Positions 1 to 10,300 of a stretch of DNA of 64,000 bases are shown piece after piece. The stretch is taken from assembly GCA_009746045.1 (NCBI GenBank), contig RPFO01000175.1, forward strand, positions 2,080,898 to 2,144,897, in the 5' to 3' direction. The notes under the pieces are model-generated. The model did not search any database, was not told where the DNA came from, and saw only the letters and a program-made list of their open reading frames with translations. The translations under genes and the position numbers were made by a program. Position 1 is the first letter of the stretch; each line of letters opens with the position of its first letter. The stretch comes from Mesostigma viride. Taxonomy: Eukaryota > Streptophyta > Mesostigmatophyceae > Mesostigmatales > Mesostigmataceae.

Positions 1-1710
1 AACACATACGTGAATGCATTGAGATCAGCTCCGTCTCGTTCGTCTTTCGCTAGGGGTTTGAGTAGAGGAGGCCTGACCAATTTAGGTAGCATCAGGCCCA
101 GTAGAGGTAGAGGTGGCGGTAGAAGTTTAGGACGTAACAGTAGCGTGGCGTTGGCATCCAGCAGCAGAGCGAGGTAGTTGCGACCAGGGATGCCGTTCGC
201 CAGGTTCTCCAGCGCTGCATAGAAGTCCTTGCGGTCTTGTTCTGGGTGGCCGGAGTGGGGTGCGTAACCAACGCCCACCGTCAGGGCGTTGGTCGATGGA
301 GTGGCCCTCCATCGAATGAAAAGTGGCCATGCACAAGGATCGAGCCGAGCGTTGACCAGCTGGGGTTCGCCCATGTGGCGTACGGCGAGCGGGGAGCAGA
401 GGAGACCGACGCCCCCGTTCCCGGTGTCGTCGCCGCCTCCATAGTAGAACCGCCAGCCGTCGATGTCGTCAGCAGCAAGGGCAGCTGATCCGCGGGCCGA
501 TGCAGTGCGCCTGTGTTCTTGGATTCCCAGGATCGATGGAGATATTATTGTCGATGCAGAAACCAATAAGATTGGAGACTCGATGGCACTGACAGTCGTC
601 ACTGCGCAGGCAGTGACAGCGGTCAGCGTCGGGCTGGAGCGTGCGGGCGTTGAAGTTGGCGATGACCAACTAGGGCGCGCGTTGACCGAAAAGGGGGGTG
701 CAGGCGGGGGTGGGGGCGGAGATGGAGCAGGGTGGTGATGGGGGTGGGGGTGGAGGTGGTGGGGTAGGGGGGGCGGGTTGGGGACTTATGCTTTCAATCA
801 CCGTTTCAATTCTTCCTGCCAACGCGTCGAGGCGACGCCGACGGTTGGCTCGGGTGGCCAGGTAGAATGAGTCTGCGTCTGCACGCATAAGAAATGCGTG
901 CAGTCTGAGGAGGTTTCGGAGGCGGCTGCGCGAGGCGGGGCGAACCTGGCTCACTGCCGACCCGTTGCTCTCTCTCCGACAGCCCGAGGGCTGCGAAGGC
1001 AAAGGGGCGGGAAGGGGAGTTAGGCAGATCCCACTGCCAGAGCCGCGGAGCCGCGGGGCCGCGAGCGTCGTCATTGAAAGGAGAGAAGGGTTCGCAGCGC
1101 GGGCTCCGGCTCAGGTGCAAAGCGAACGAATTTATATTACTAAGGGGGACGGCCAAGCCTGGCAGCCATACCTGAGCTGAAGTTGCCCCGGCGGATCCCC
1201 ACACGTGCTGGGGAGCAGGTGACCGTCGATGCCGGTGGCGATGGCGGTGACGGCGGGGGCCGAGCAGGGGGCTGGGGCGCTGGCACGGCGGTATCCATGG
1301 GGGTCGCCGTCATTGGAGGAAGGTCCTGGCCGTTAATGCGGACGATGAAGACGCCATTAAAGAGGCGGGCATAGATGCTGCACCGTAGTTGCGGGTTGGC
1401 CTGCTTGGCTGCCCGAGCCTCGTGGACCTCCGGCCGGTTCAGGGCGGCAGCCCGGGCCTCAAGCTGCTCCGGGGTATAGTAATCGTCGATGCTCAGTTGG
1501 GTATCATGGAGGTTCCGGCGGGCCTTCTGCACCTGCAGTTTGTCCTCCTTGCGGTGGAATTCCACCAAGACAGGGGCGGTGGGGCCGCCGAGCCGTCGTG
1601 CCGTTTTGATGACGACGCTTTGGGCCACGCCGAGCTTCCCCAGGAAGGGCTCGCCCCGGAGGTAGGTGCCCAGGCGTGCATCGTTGATGTTCGAGGGGAC
1701 GTTCAGGGCT
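1..1710 (-). mobile_element. LINE fragment: ORF1 C-terminus and ORF2 endonuclease, decayed
   Basis: Read on the minus strand, this stretch first shows an ORF1-type RNA-binding C-terminal domain (about 1710-1140). After a gap it shows pieces of an ORF2 apurinic-type endonuclease (about 670-1). The endonuclease pieces lie in shifting frames and include a start resembling IANFNARTL, a GIQEHR-like segment, YAPHSGHPEQDRKDFYAAL and a LLLDANA segment matching the family's D-x-N motif. ORF1 before endonuclease is the normal order of an L1-type element. The frame is broken several times, so this is a dead copy. It runs off the left edge of the window. Confidence 0.6.
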
Positions 1711-1740
1711 ATGTGCTACAGATACTCCCAACGGAGTTAT
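1140..1740 (-). pseudogene. LINE ORF1p-like C-terminal domain
   Basis: An open minus-strand frame of about 180 codons contains a stretch resembling the C-terminal half of non-LTR ORF1 proteins. It has VLVEFHRKEDKLQVQKARR, then a beta/alpha segment LSIDDYYTPEQLEARAAA, then a proline-rich tail with [17 protein letters not shown]. The same architecture (a DDDLTLAQQ-type segment followed by a tyrosine-rich strand) recurs in the copies at 30.8, 38.3 and 50.5 kb. There is no convincing start codon, so it is treated as a fragment. Assignment to ORF1p is by pattern only. Confidence 0.5.
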
Positions 1741-1782
1741 GTTCCTAATTAATTAATTAATTTATTAATTACTACTAATTAA
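1711..1782 (+). repeat. LINE 3' end: hairpin plus ATTA-rich tail
   Basis: A GTGCTACA motif leads into ACTCC-CAAC-GGAGT (1724-1737), a five-pair stem with a four-base loop. TTATGTTCC and an (ATTA)n-like tail follow. The same ending occurs at 51110-51185, with weaker copies at 39860-39910 and 45545-45600, so it is a conserved LINE 3' terminus. Its orientation is opposite to the ORF1 fragment just to its left, as expected of a 5'-inverted insertion. Confidence 0.6.
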
Positions 1783-2003
1783 TTAATCAACCCCTTGGGC
1801 GGGTCCGAATCCACTATACAATAATTAATCACGATTCACTAAAGAACCCAAATCAGTCAAAGATTCGTTAAGCAACCAGCCGACCCTACAGGTCCCCACC
1901 TAACCTCAGCTGGTGCAACCAAATACGAATCTTTGCAAGTAAGTCGTATAAAACCTACAATTAATTTTCTCGTACCTCAAATTAATAGCCACGGACCCCT
2001 ATA

Positions 2004-3167
2004 ATTAATTAATTAATCAATTAATAGACACGTGACTGCGTCACGTGAGCATAAAGTCCTCAGTGGGAGGGGAACATGGGATGGAATGGAGGGTATAAGC
2101 TATCTAGGTCCTAGTTACAGGGGTGTGGGCACCGCGGCCCGAATCGCTATGAATGCCATACTTGGTCACACGCGGAGCCCCCACAGGCTTGGGGGTGGTC
2201 TCCTTCATCACTACTTGCCATCTATCCTTGCGCACCATCTGCCTCCATATTGCAGACAAACCAGGAGGCTGCCCGGGGGTGAGCCCGTCACGTCTAGTGT
2301 AGCACATGTCCATGCCGAGTCTATCACGAAAAGTCCACGGGTGGCGGCCCTGCCGCGCGCGGCCGGGGGCACGCCAGGTGAGGACATATCGCCCAGGCTG
2401 GGCGGGCTTGGTGCCAGCTAGTGTATCTGATGTATCTACCTGATCTGTGCGGGCCAGGTGCCCGGCTAGGCCCAGGCGCCTGTGCCTAATAATGTGGGAA
2501 ACATAGGGCAAATCAGCGTACAAATCCTCATTACTAATGTGCAAACCAAAGGGGATGTTAAGGGCCTTGCGCAGCATCTTGGTGACGGCGCCGTTGAGTC
2601 GTTGCTCCAGCTCCTGCATCAGTGTCCACGTCTCGGCGCCGTAGGTCAGGATCGTCAGAATGACGACCTTGAAGAGGTCACGCTTGACGATCCGGGGTAG
2701 GCGGGGTTGCTCCACCAGCGGCGGTGGTCGATCATGGAGGTGCGCCCACGCCATGCCGATCCGTGTCGTCATGTCGTCCTCGCAGTCGGGAAGCCAACTG
2801 CCGAGCAGCTTGAAGCGGCCTGAAGGAGGGTAGTTGACCTTGGCATCGTCTAAGAGGCGGAGTGTGGGTGGGGGCCCTGCCATGCCGAGGGCCAGGGCCT
2901 CCGTTTTGGGGCTGATTTCTAGACCAACCGCCCGAGCCTCGAGCGCCAGGCAGTCCAGCCAAAGTTGGGCAGACTCCGGCTTCTCGATGAGCGTGATGTC
3001 GTCGGCATAAATGAGGTCAGCTAGTAAATTCTGCTTGTTAGTCGGCCCCCCTTCCCCAAGCTCGTTCGTGATCGCTAGGCCAGGGGCACGGCCTGCAATG
3101 CTAGCAAAGCGAGCACGTGCCTGGCGCATAACATAATCCACTACAATAATAAACAGGTACGGCGACA
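2004..3167 (-). mobile_element. 5'-truncated LINE insertion with 11-bp target duplication
   Basis: The insertion is flanked by identical GGACCCCTATA copies at 1993-2003 and 3168-3178. On the minus strand it holds the C-terminal part of a LINE ORF2, a short 3' region with TGCGTCACGTGTC, and an (ATTA)n tail at about 2004-2030. The uninterrupted target is visible near 56460. Truncation at the 5' end, a simple 3' tail and a target duplication of this size are the marks of target-primed reverse transcription. Confidence 0.8.
2104..3167 (-). pseudogene. LINE ORF2 fragment: reverse transcriptase C-terminal half
   Basis: About 350 codons are open on the minus strand to a TAG at 2104-2106. The start is lost to 5' truncation. 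It begins inside the palm of a non-LTR reverse transcriptase (GVLSPYLFIIVVDYVM) and reaches the catalytic box LIYADDITLIE. The usual thumb/connection features follow: LLGSWLPDCEDD, LFKVVILTILTYGAETW, and a C-terminal RHRRLGLAGHLARTDQVD segment. There is no endonuclease and no N-terminal RT, so it cannot work alone. Homologous but more decayed copies lie at 40.1-41.0, 41.5-41.8 and 51.7-56.2 kb. Confidence 0.8.
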
Positions 3168-4410
3168 GGACCCCTATAAACAACCGGGTAATCCAGGGAA
3201 AATTCAGGCAAACACGAAACCCTTTGTACAGATCGAATTAGTCAGCCCATGTTGCAGACAGCCTTCCACATGCAGGCCAAGGCATAGCGGCAATATCTTT
3301 CCCGCATGCGTTAATTAAACTATATATTCAGAGAAAACCAATTAAGATCACTAAGCTCCCAAGAAGACCAGCATTTGATTGAATACAATAAGTGGAGCCC
3401 TGCCACAAATGCAGCAGTTAACAGTGGCCTTATTAAGGTTTCTCAATCCGCACGCGGAAGCAAGAAGCCTCCACCCAATTACCCCCCCCTGGCGCCAACC
3501 CCATTGCGCCGATTAATCTCATGACCACCGTGCGCGAAAGAGCGTGTCGCAACATCTTAAATGGCGACTCAGCCCGCGCTAGGCTATATTAACCCCCGCA
3601 GGGGCCCGCTGTTCAATGCGACACAATTCGGTGACCACCCCAAAAGCAGGCCCCCAAAAAGAGCCAGCATTTCGCAATTCCGGAATTGTCCAAAAAGGAA
3701 AGAGGTTTTACGACACCATAATAGACTGAGCCGCGCAGCAGGTGCTGAGACGAAAAAGAAACGACAAAGGTCTGGCGACTAGCCTCGCCTCCCTAAGACG
3801 CCCTTCCCAACTCGAGTCTCGCAATAGGGAATAATTGCTAGCTTCGGAGCGCAACCCTCGATCGCACGGCTCCTACTGTCCCCAACTACCCCTCCTCGGC
3901 AGGAGCAGCTGGACAACGGACCTGCCGCCACAAAAAACAATTTATGAAAAAAAAACAGGCCGTCGCTGACAGGAACCTGGTTCAGGACCTTTTGAGTCCA
4001 GGTCACGTCCCACGCACCATCGTAAGGTGGCAAGCCTGCGATGTGACACTAGAGCTGTTTTAGAAACTTATGAACAGCTACGCCGAAGCTGGTCAAACCG
4101 CCGAAGTAGCGCCCCATCCTTCGCCCTTGTCAAAAAGACCCGCAGCCGGGGAAAACGACATGGGGGTAAATTTAAATTTTCTTTCCGTTGCACGACCAAC
4201 TCTACTATGCTTGGTCGAACAACTTAGCGGTTGTGCCACCATCTGCCTCGGCTACAAGGCAGATGCAACCCGCGCTAGAATGTGCAATTTTGCACAGGCG
4301 GCCATTGCCGCCATTGTGAAAGAAACAATTGCGGATCATTGCCTGCCTAGCTTGCTTAAGGCATGGCCCGCCGACACACAAACTGACATCATCATTAATA
4401 AATCAATTAA

Positions 4411-5539
4411 TTAATTCAAGCGTTAGTGCAAACTCTGAAATGAGAACAGCTATGATAAAACGGCCAAGAATCCCTGTTGCAGGTACCGTCAAGAAAAAAA
4501 CTTAAGTTGGTCCTAAGCCGTGCCACCGGGAATGCAACCTCGTTAGATATGCCAGGAACCAAATAGCGAAATGCCCCACTTGTCGGAAGATATAACCAGT
4601 ACATTGCTGCTCAGGATGATGATGAATTTCACGGGCCATCCACATCCAGGAATGCATCAATGTCCCTGAACTCGAACAAGGCCTGGGCACAAACAGAAAA
4701 AGATGCAATTGCCAAGGTCAAGGTCAACAGCAGTAAAAAGATTAGAGGTGGCACAGCAGGCCAGTCATAGTCTTTCAAACTCCATCCATCCCCTTCACCC
4801 TACCTCCACGTCAATTCACTTGTGGAAAAAAAATGACAAGCCCACCCGTTCAGCAAGCTACTCACATAAATGGTGACATTTGTCGTCAACAGTAAACACA
4901 GCTAGGTACCTCACTCGGAGGGGCGGGGGGCATACCCCCCCATTTTCCTACTTGATCCCACTCAAGTTTTTGCCGTCCAGGCCGTCCGTCACCAGCCAAA
5001 GTGAAAAATGGCTGAGCGTACACCTTTGCTACAGTGCGTCCGTCGGGGCGAAACGGAGTGCAAGTTGGACGTGTGACACGTAGCATTCATACGCTTGGGA
5101 GGTAGTCGGCACAGTCAGGACTTGTATCTGACGCCATCAACATCACTCCTAGTTTCGCCACGTGTCCTATAAATTATGACCGTATAATTACCGTAGTACG
5201 TATATGCGCATTTGTACGTCCAGGAGTACCTCACTCCGGGATGTAAGCCAAAGCGCCGGACCAATACCTAGTCTCCGGTTCTATTTTCCTCGCCCCGTCC
5301 TCAAAAAGCCAACTTGAGCGCACACCGTTCTAATAATTCTGGCGCCCGGGCAATTTTTTGAGCTCGCTTCACATCTGTCAAAAGCCCCGTCGGACCAAAC
5401 TGGAGTGGGAAGTTTTGCTGTGACGTCCCCCCTCCTTTACTCGCCTACATGATGCTCCTGCCACCTTTCACCGTCTTGCATGAATGAAGACCGCAAAGTC
5501 CTCAAAGCTATGAAAGCTCCAAGCTCCGAGCTCCGAGCT
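4411..5539. other. Non-coding stretch, no feature recognised
   Basis: Short ORFs only, none with a recognisable motif or codon-like bias. The missing last exon of the aspartyl aminopeptidase gene could lie here or in 6451-7305, but I found no segment that matches that protein's C-terminus. Confidence 0.4.
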
Positions 5540-6286
5540 CCAAGGTCCAAGGTCCAAGGTCCAAGGTCCAAGGTCCAAGGTCCAAGGTCCAAGGTCCAAG
5601 GTCCAAGGTCCAAGGTCCAAGGTCCAAGGTCCAAGGTCCAAGGTCCAAGGTCCAAGGTCCAAGGTCCAAGGTCCAAGGTCCAAGGTCCAAGGTCCAAGGT
5701 CCAAGGTCCAAGGTCCAAGGTCCAAGGTCCAAGGTCCAAGGTCCAAGGTCCAAGGTCCAAGGTCCAAGGTCCAAGGTCCATGGTCCAAGGTCCAAGGTCC
5801 AAGGTCCAAGGTCCAAGGTCCAAGGTCCAAGGTCCAAGGTCCAAGGTCCAAGGTCCAAGGTCCAAGGTCCAAGGTCCAAGGTCCAAGGTCCAAGGTCCAA
5901 GGTCCAAGGTCCAAGGTCCAAGGTCCAAGGTCCAAGGTCCAAGGTCCAAGGTCCAAGGTCCAAGGTCCAAGGTCCAAGGTCCAAGGTCCAAGGTCCAAGG
6001 TCCAAGGTCCAAGGTCCAAGGTCCAAGGTCCAAGGTCCAAGGTCCAAGGTCCAAGGTCCAAGGTCCAAGGTCCAAGGTCCAAGGTCCAAGGTCCAAGGTC
6101 CAAGGTCCAAGGTCCAAGGTCCAAGGTCCAAGGTCCAAGGTCCAAGGTCCAAGGTCCAAGGTCCAAGGTCCAAGGTCCAAGGTCCAAGGTCCAAGGTCCA
6201 AGGTCCAAGGTCCAAGGTCCAAGGTCCAAGGTCCAAGGTCCAAGGTCCAAGGTCCAAGGTCCAAGGTCCAAGGTCCAAGGTCCAAG
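5540..6286. repeat. Satellite of the 7-bp unit CCAAGGT, about 107 copies
   Basis: Near-perfect head-to-tail CCAAGGT from 5540 to 6286, with a single obvious variant unit (CCATGGT) around 5779. Because seven is not a multiple of three, three units give a seven-residue peptide repeat and several frames stay open. Those ORFs are artefacts. Confidence 0.97.
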
Positions 6287-6450
6287 CTCAAAGAGCTCTC
6301 AAAGCTCTTAAAAGTCAAGGCTCAAAGCTCAAAGAAAGCTCAATTAAGCTCAAAGCTCAAAATTCAAAGCTCAAATCACAATTAAGCTCAATTAAGCTCA
6401 ATTAAGCTCAATTAAGCTCAATTAAGCTCAATTAAGCTCAATTAAGCTCA
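6287..6450. repeat. AAGCTC-based repeats grading into AATTAAGCTC tandem
   Basis: The CCAAGGT array passes into irregular CAAAGCT/AAGCTC units and then, from about 6380, into roughly eight copies of a 10-bp AATTAAGCTC unit. The gradual change in unit suggests that one array evolved out of the other. Confidence 0.9.
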
Positions 6451-7305
6451 AAGTTCAAGCATAGCAATAGGTACACGGAGGCCATGGTAATTGGCAGGTG
6501 CCGCCGACCAATTGCAAACTAGCTGCCATATAAAGTACAACTACAATTGTTATGAACTATCGCGTGATTATAACACCGAAATAAATCAACATTAATGCTG
6601 TTGCCCTCTCTGTGAGACAGCACTCTATTCGTCGTAGATCTGCCCATGCGATTTGAACTAGGAACCCTGACACGATTTTCGCAGCTATAATTAAGGGGAT
6701 ATGACGACGATATCACCAGTATATGTTGGAATACTGGTACCATCCCCCCTGTTACTACCCACTGCTAGCTCCCATTCAGATCATGTGACCCCAGATGGCA
6801 GATAGGCACACACTATACAAGGTGCAGGTTCTAGGCCCCCTATCCCAACCCAACACGTACAGTGCCCCCAGGACCATGATAGCGACCCCATCACTAATGG
6901 CCTATCTTCTGCTCCCTCATGCTCCCCAACGTGACCATGCATCTCGAAGCACTTCTATACAGTGTACCGTTAAGTATAACGTTGTATATTACTTCTACAC
7001 TTCAACCCTCTTCTTTTCTATACTTCTACACTTCTATCTAATAATCATTCTGTAGTAGAACGTTCTATACTAGTTCTTTACTTCTAAGTTCTATCCCCTT
7101 CTTTTCTATACTTCTACACTTCTATCCTCTTCTTTTCCATACTTCTATACTTCTATACTTCTATATACTATTCTATACTACTGTGAAACCCTGCAAGAGG
7201 TCCTGTGCTCGAATCCAGTATCGTACCAAATCTTTCACTGTAGTATAACGAGAACGGTCTATAGTAAAATATGTATGGAAAAGTTCAAGTTATTTTGCGC
7301 CCCAC
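6451..7305. other. AT/CT-rich spacer with TTCTATACTTCTA repeats
   Basis: Between about 6985 and 7175 many short repeats of the type ACTTCTATACTTC occur. No coding segment is recognised. On the minus strand this lies just downstream of the last identified aminopeptidase exon and may be its final intron. Confidence 0.5.
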
Positions 7306-10300
7306 CTTGAGGTGCTTGAACGCATGCTCCACATCGTCAGTGCCGCATATCTCCCGGATCCTGCGGGGCGTGGAGTTTGGGGTTTAGGGTTGGGCCACCA
7401 CACCTATCCGTCATGTGAGCTCTCGAGCCAACGACAAAACTGGTGCTTGCCTTGCACAGGTTCCGCTGTTCATACAGACCAAGGCCGTTCACTCAGACCA
7501 AGGCATTCGCCACGGTCTGTATGAAGGTGCCGCGATGCAGTCGCAGGTGCCTCCCAGCATCCAACGCGCCCACCAGTCTGACTATCAATGAGACAACCTG
7601 TCTGACTATCTTTGAGACAACCTGTCTGAATACGTCAGATGTCTGGAACTGTGCGACGGGAGACGCCGCTGCCTCGCAAATCTGATCGCTAGCTAGACAG
7701 TAGGTGGGTGGTCGGTCGGTCGGTCGGTCGGACGGACGGTCGGTCGGTCGGTCGGTCGGTCGGTCGGTCGGTCGGTCGGTCGGTCGGTCGGTCGGTCGGT
7801 CGGTCGGTCGGTCGGTCGGTCGGTCGGTCGGTCGGTCGGTCGGTCGGTCGGTCGGTCGGTCGGTCGGTCGGTCGGTCGGTCGGTCGGTCGGTCAGTCGGT
7901 CGGTCGGTCGGGTGGTAGTTTAGTTGAGAGTCATGGCAGCGTACGACGTAGGAATCACAGCAGCGTACGAATGCAATGGTGACAACTCGACAGGTGGTGG
8001 CAACTCGAGCATAGCAATATGAACATACAACTAGGACGACATGCTATAGTCCGAATGACATACTAGTACTACTGTGAATGATAACAACGCAAGCGCGTGG
8101 CGAAAGATGGTTTTAGAAAAGCGTATTCGAGTGCATGGACAATCCGCCCTCTCTATTCCGTAGGTTAATAACAGTAATAATAATAAACCTATACTAATAA
8201 CAATTAATAACAGTAATAATAATAAACCTATACTACTGACAATTAATAACAGTAATAATAATAAACCTATTCTACTGACAATAAATAACAGTAATGATAA
8301 TAAACCCATACTACTACCAATAACAGATACGGCAAACAACCACCAACATACGGAGCGCACGGTGGCAAGTAGCATAGTAAAAACATGCACGAGCGAGCGG
8401 ACAGCGGGTGGAATCCCAAGGAAGCACAAAGGGCAGCAAAGATAATGATAAAGAAATAAGAGCGCATGAGCGCATGGACAGCTGGGGCAACCCCAAGGGG
8501 ATCGTGCGGATGCCCAACAGAGCTACGGAATGTAACAACAAATGTTAGTACCACCACCACCACCACCACCATCACCACCGCCGCCGCAGCGACCGCAGCG
8601 CCGGCAGCGACAACAGCGCCGACAGCGCCGACAGCGCCGACAGCGCCGACAGCGCCGACAGCGCCGACAGCGCCGACAGCGCCGACAGCGCCGACAGCGC
8701 CGACAGCGCCGACAGCGTCGGCAGCGCCGGCAGCGCCGGCAGCGCCGGCAGCGACGACAGCGACGGCAGCGACGACAGCGACGGCAGCGACGGCAGCGAC
8801 GACAGCGACGGCAGCGACGGCAGCGACGGCAGCCACGGCAGCCACGGCAGCCACTGCAGCGACAGCAGCGAGAACAGCGACGACAACGTACGAGTGCATG
8901 GACAGCTGGGGCACGCCTAGGTCGACCGTGCGGATGCCGACGGAGCTCGCCAGGATGGGGCCGATGGTTGAGCCGCAGGGCGAGTCGTTGCGCACGTGGA
9001 ACTCCTGTCACACGCAACACACAAGGAGAGAATAGTATGTATGCACACATAGGGTGCTACACACGGGTCAGTGTTAGAATGCAAATGGGTGATGTTGAGT
9101 CGCAGAGGCGAGCCATTGTGTACGTGGAACGCTGTGTCGTGCGCGATATGTGCAGAATCGCATATTCCGCAAACAATATGTCCCACCCTAGCACGTGCCG
9201 ATATGCTGCACGTTTTGGGCGCAAAACTTCAAGCACGTTTTTGGTGCAAGGCCTTGTGCACGTTTTGGGCGCAAGACTTCGCGCACGTTTTGACATTGTG
9301 CAAGTGGCATTCCGTACACGTCCAAAAATACGGGTCCATGCTGTCGGGAAAAAAAAAACATTGATTTCCAATATTATAAAGCCTAGATCTTAGATCGCGC
9401 TACGCCAAGATGAAGCCTACTGCACTTAGCAAGGCGTGAGGGATACCCCCAGGAGCCCCCTGTGTTCTTATTTGGCCCAGGGGCCCGTGGTGGGTACCGT
9501 TCCATCAAGCCAGTGTAATCGGGAATATTAACAATTTATGCTGCATGCCATTGCCATGTGCTTTCCCAGGATGCAATGGACATGTAAGCCCAACAAAGGA
9601 CATTTGATAAGCCCATGCCAAAAACAATCTGAATAACCACTAGTGCTGCCAGTACTTGTTATACTGCTACTATTGGTATTGCCCTGGTATAGACCCTAGT
9701 ATAAACCCTAGAACAAGACTGCCACGTTCGTAACTCCGCGTGCCTGTACGGGGATGCCCAGTGGCCGCGCCACTTCCCGCAGCAGCAGCGCAGTGCGGGC
9801 GTTGGTCGCGTAGCGCTGGTTGGCGTTGTGCTTCAGGACGAGGCCCTTGTGAATCTGCGGCTGGTGGTTCTCCTCGTGCTGGCACACGCACAAGCCGAAC
9901 AAGGACAGCAAAGCAAACATACATAAAAAGGGAACAGAGAACAGGAGGGAAGCATGGGTAGTAAAAGGGGGAAGAGGACAGGAGGAGAGATTGGGTCTCC
10001 AGCATCAAGACCCCCGCTGTGGTATACCTGTTGTAAGCCATGAGCCATTCTCCTCAGGCTGGGGCACGCACATGGCATGAGGATAGCAAGCGAACCCACC
10101 TGCAGGTGCTCACAATCTAATTGATGAAGCAGGGGAGAGAGAGCATGAGGAGGGCATGGGTTTTGGCACATAGCCTATATAGTGGTCAAGAATTCTTTGC
10201 GACAAATACGTTGCGAATTCACCTTGCCAACTGCTCTTCATGGGCTTCATTCCTGCTTGCAATGAATAGTCACATGCGGTGTCACTAGGCTACTAGCAAT

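Larger units (their letters stand above)
1783..4410 (-). repeat. Unclassified interspersed repeat R, copy 1 (interrupted by a LINE)
   Basis: Segments 1783-2003, 3168-3480 and about 4310-4410 match, in reverse complement, segments of 56260-57010. No long ORF belongs to R itself. A LINE sits between 2003 and 3168 and is absent from the second copy, so R was present first. The distal segments (3400-3480 and 4310-4410) appear in a different order in copy 2, which suggests tandem R units or a deletion there. Confidence 0.6.

Noticed and set aside
5540-6286. Telomere repeat
   Set aside because: The unit CCAAGGT does not match the known TTTAGGG, TTAGGG or TTTTAGGG telomere motifs and the array is internal.
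5437-6385. Long ORFs on both strands over the 7-bp satellite
   Set aside because: They are translations of CCAAGGT repeats and exist in many frames at once. No start, no non-repeat domain.
6790-6960. Last aminopeptidase exon (minus strand, starting near KCFEMHGH)
   Set aside because: The phase would fit after a TATAG acceptor, but the sequence does not resemble the family's conserved C-terminus.
8466-8512. A second aminopeptidase gene or exon
   Set aside because: It resembles the end of exon 9004-8892 but is a partial, diverged copy in the next intron, fitting the exon-edge duplication pattern.
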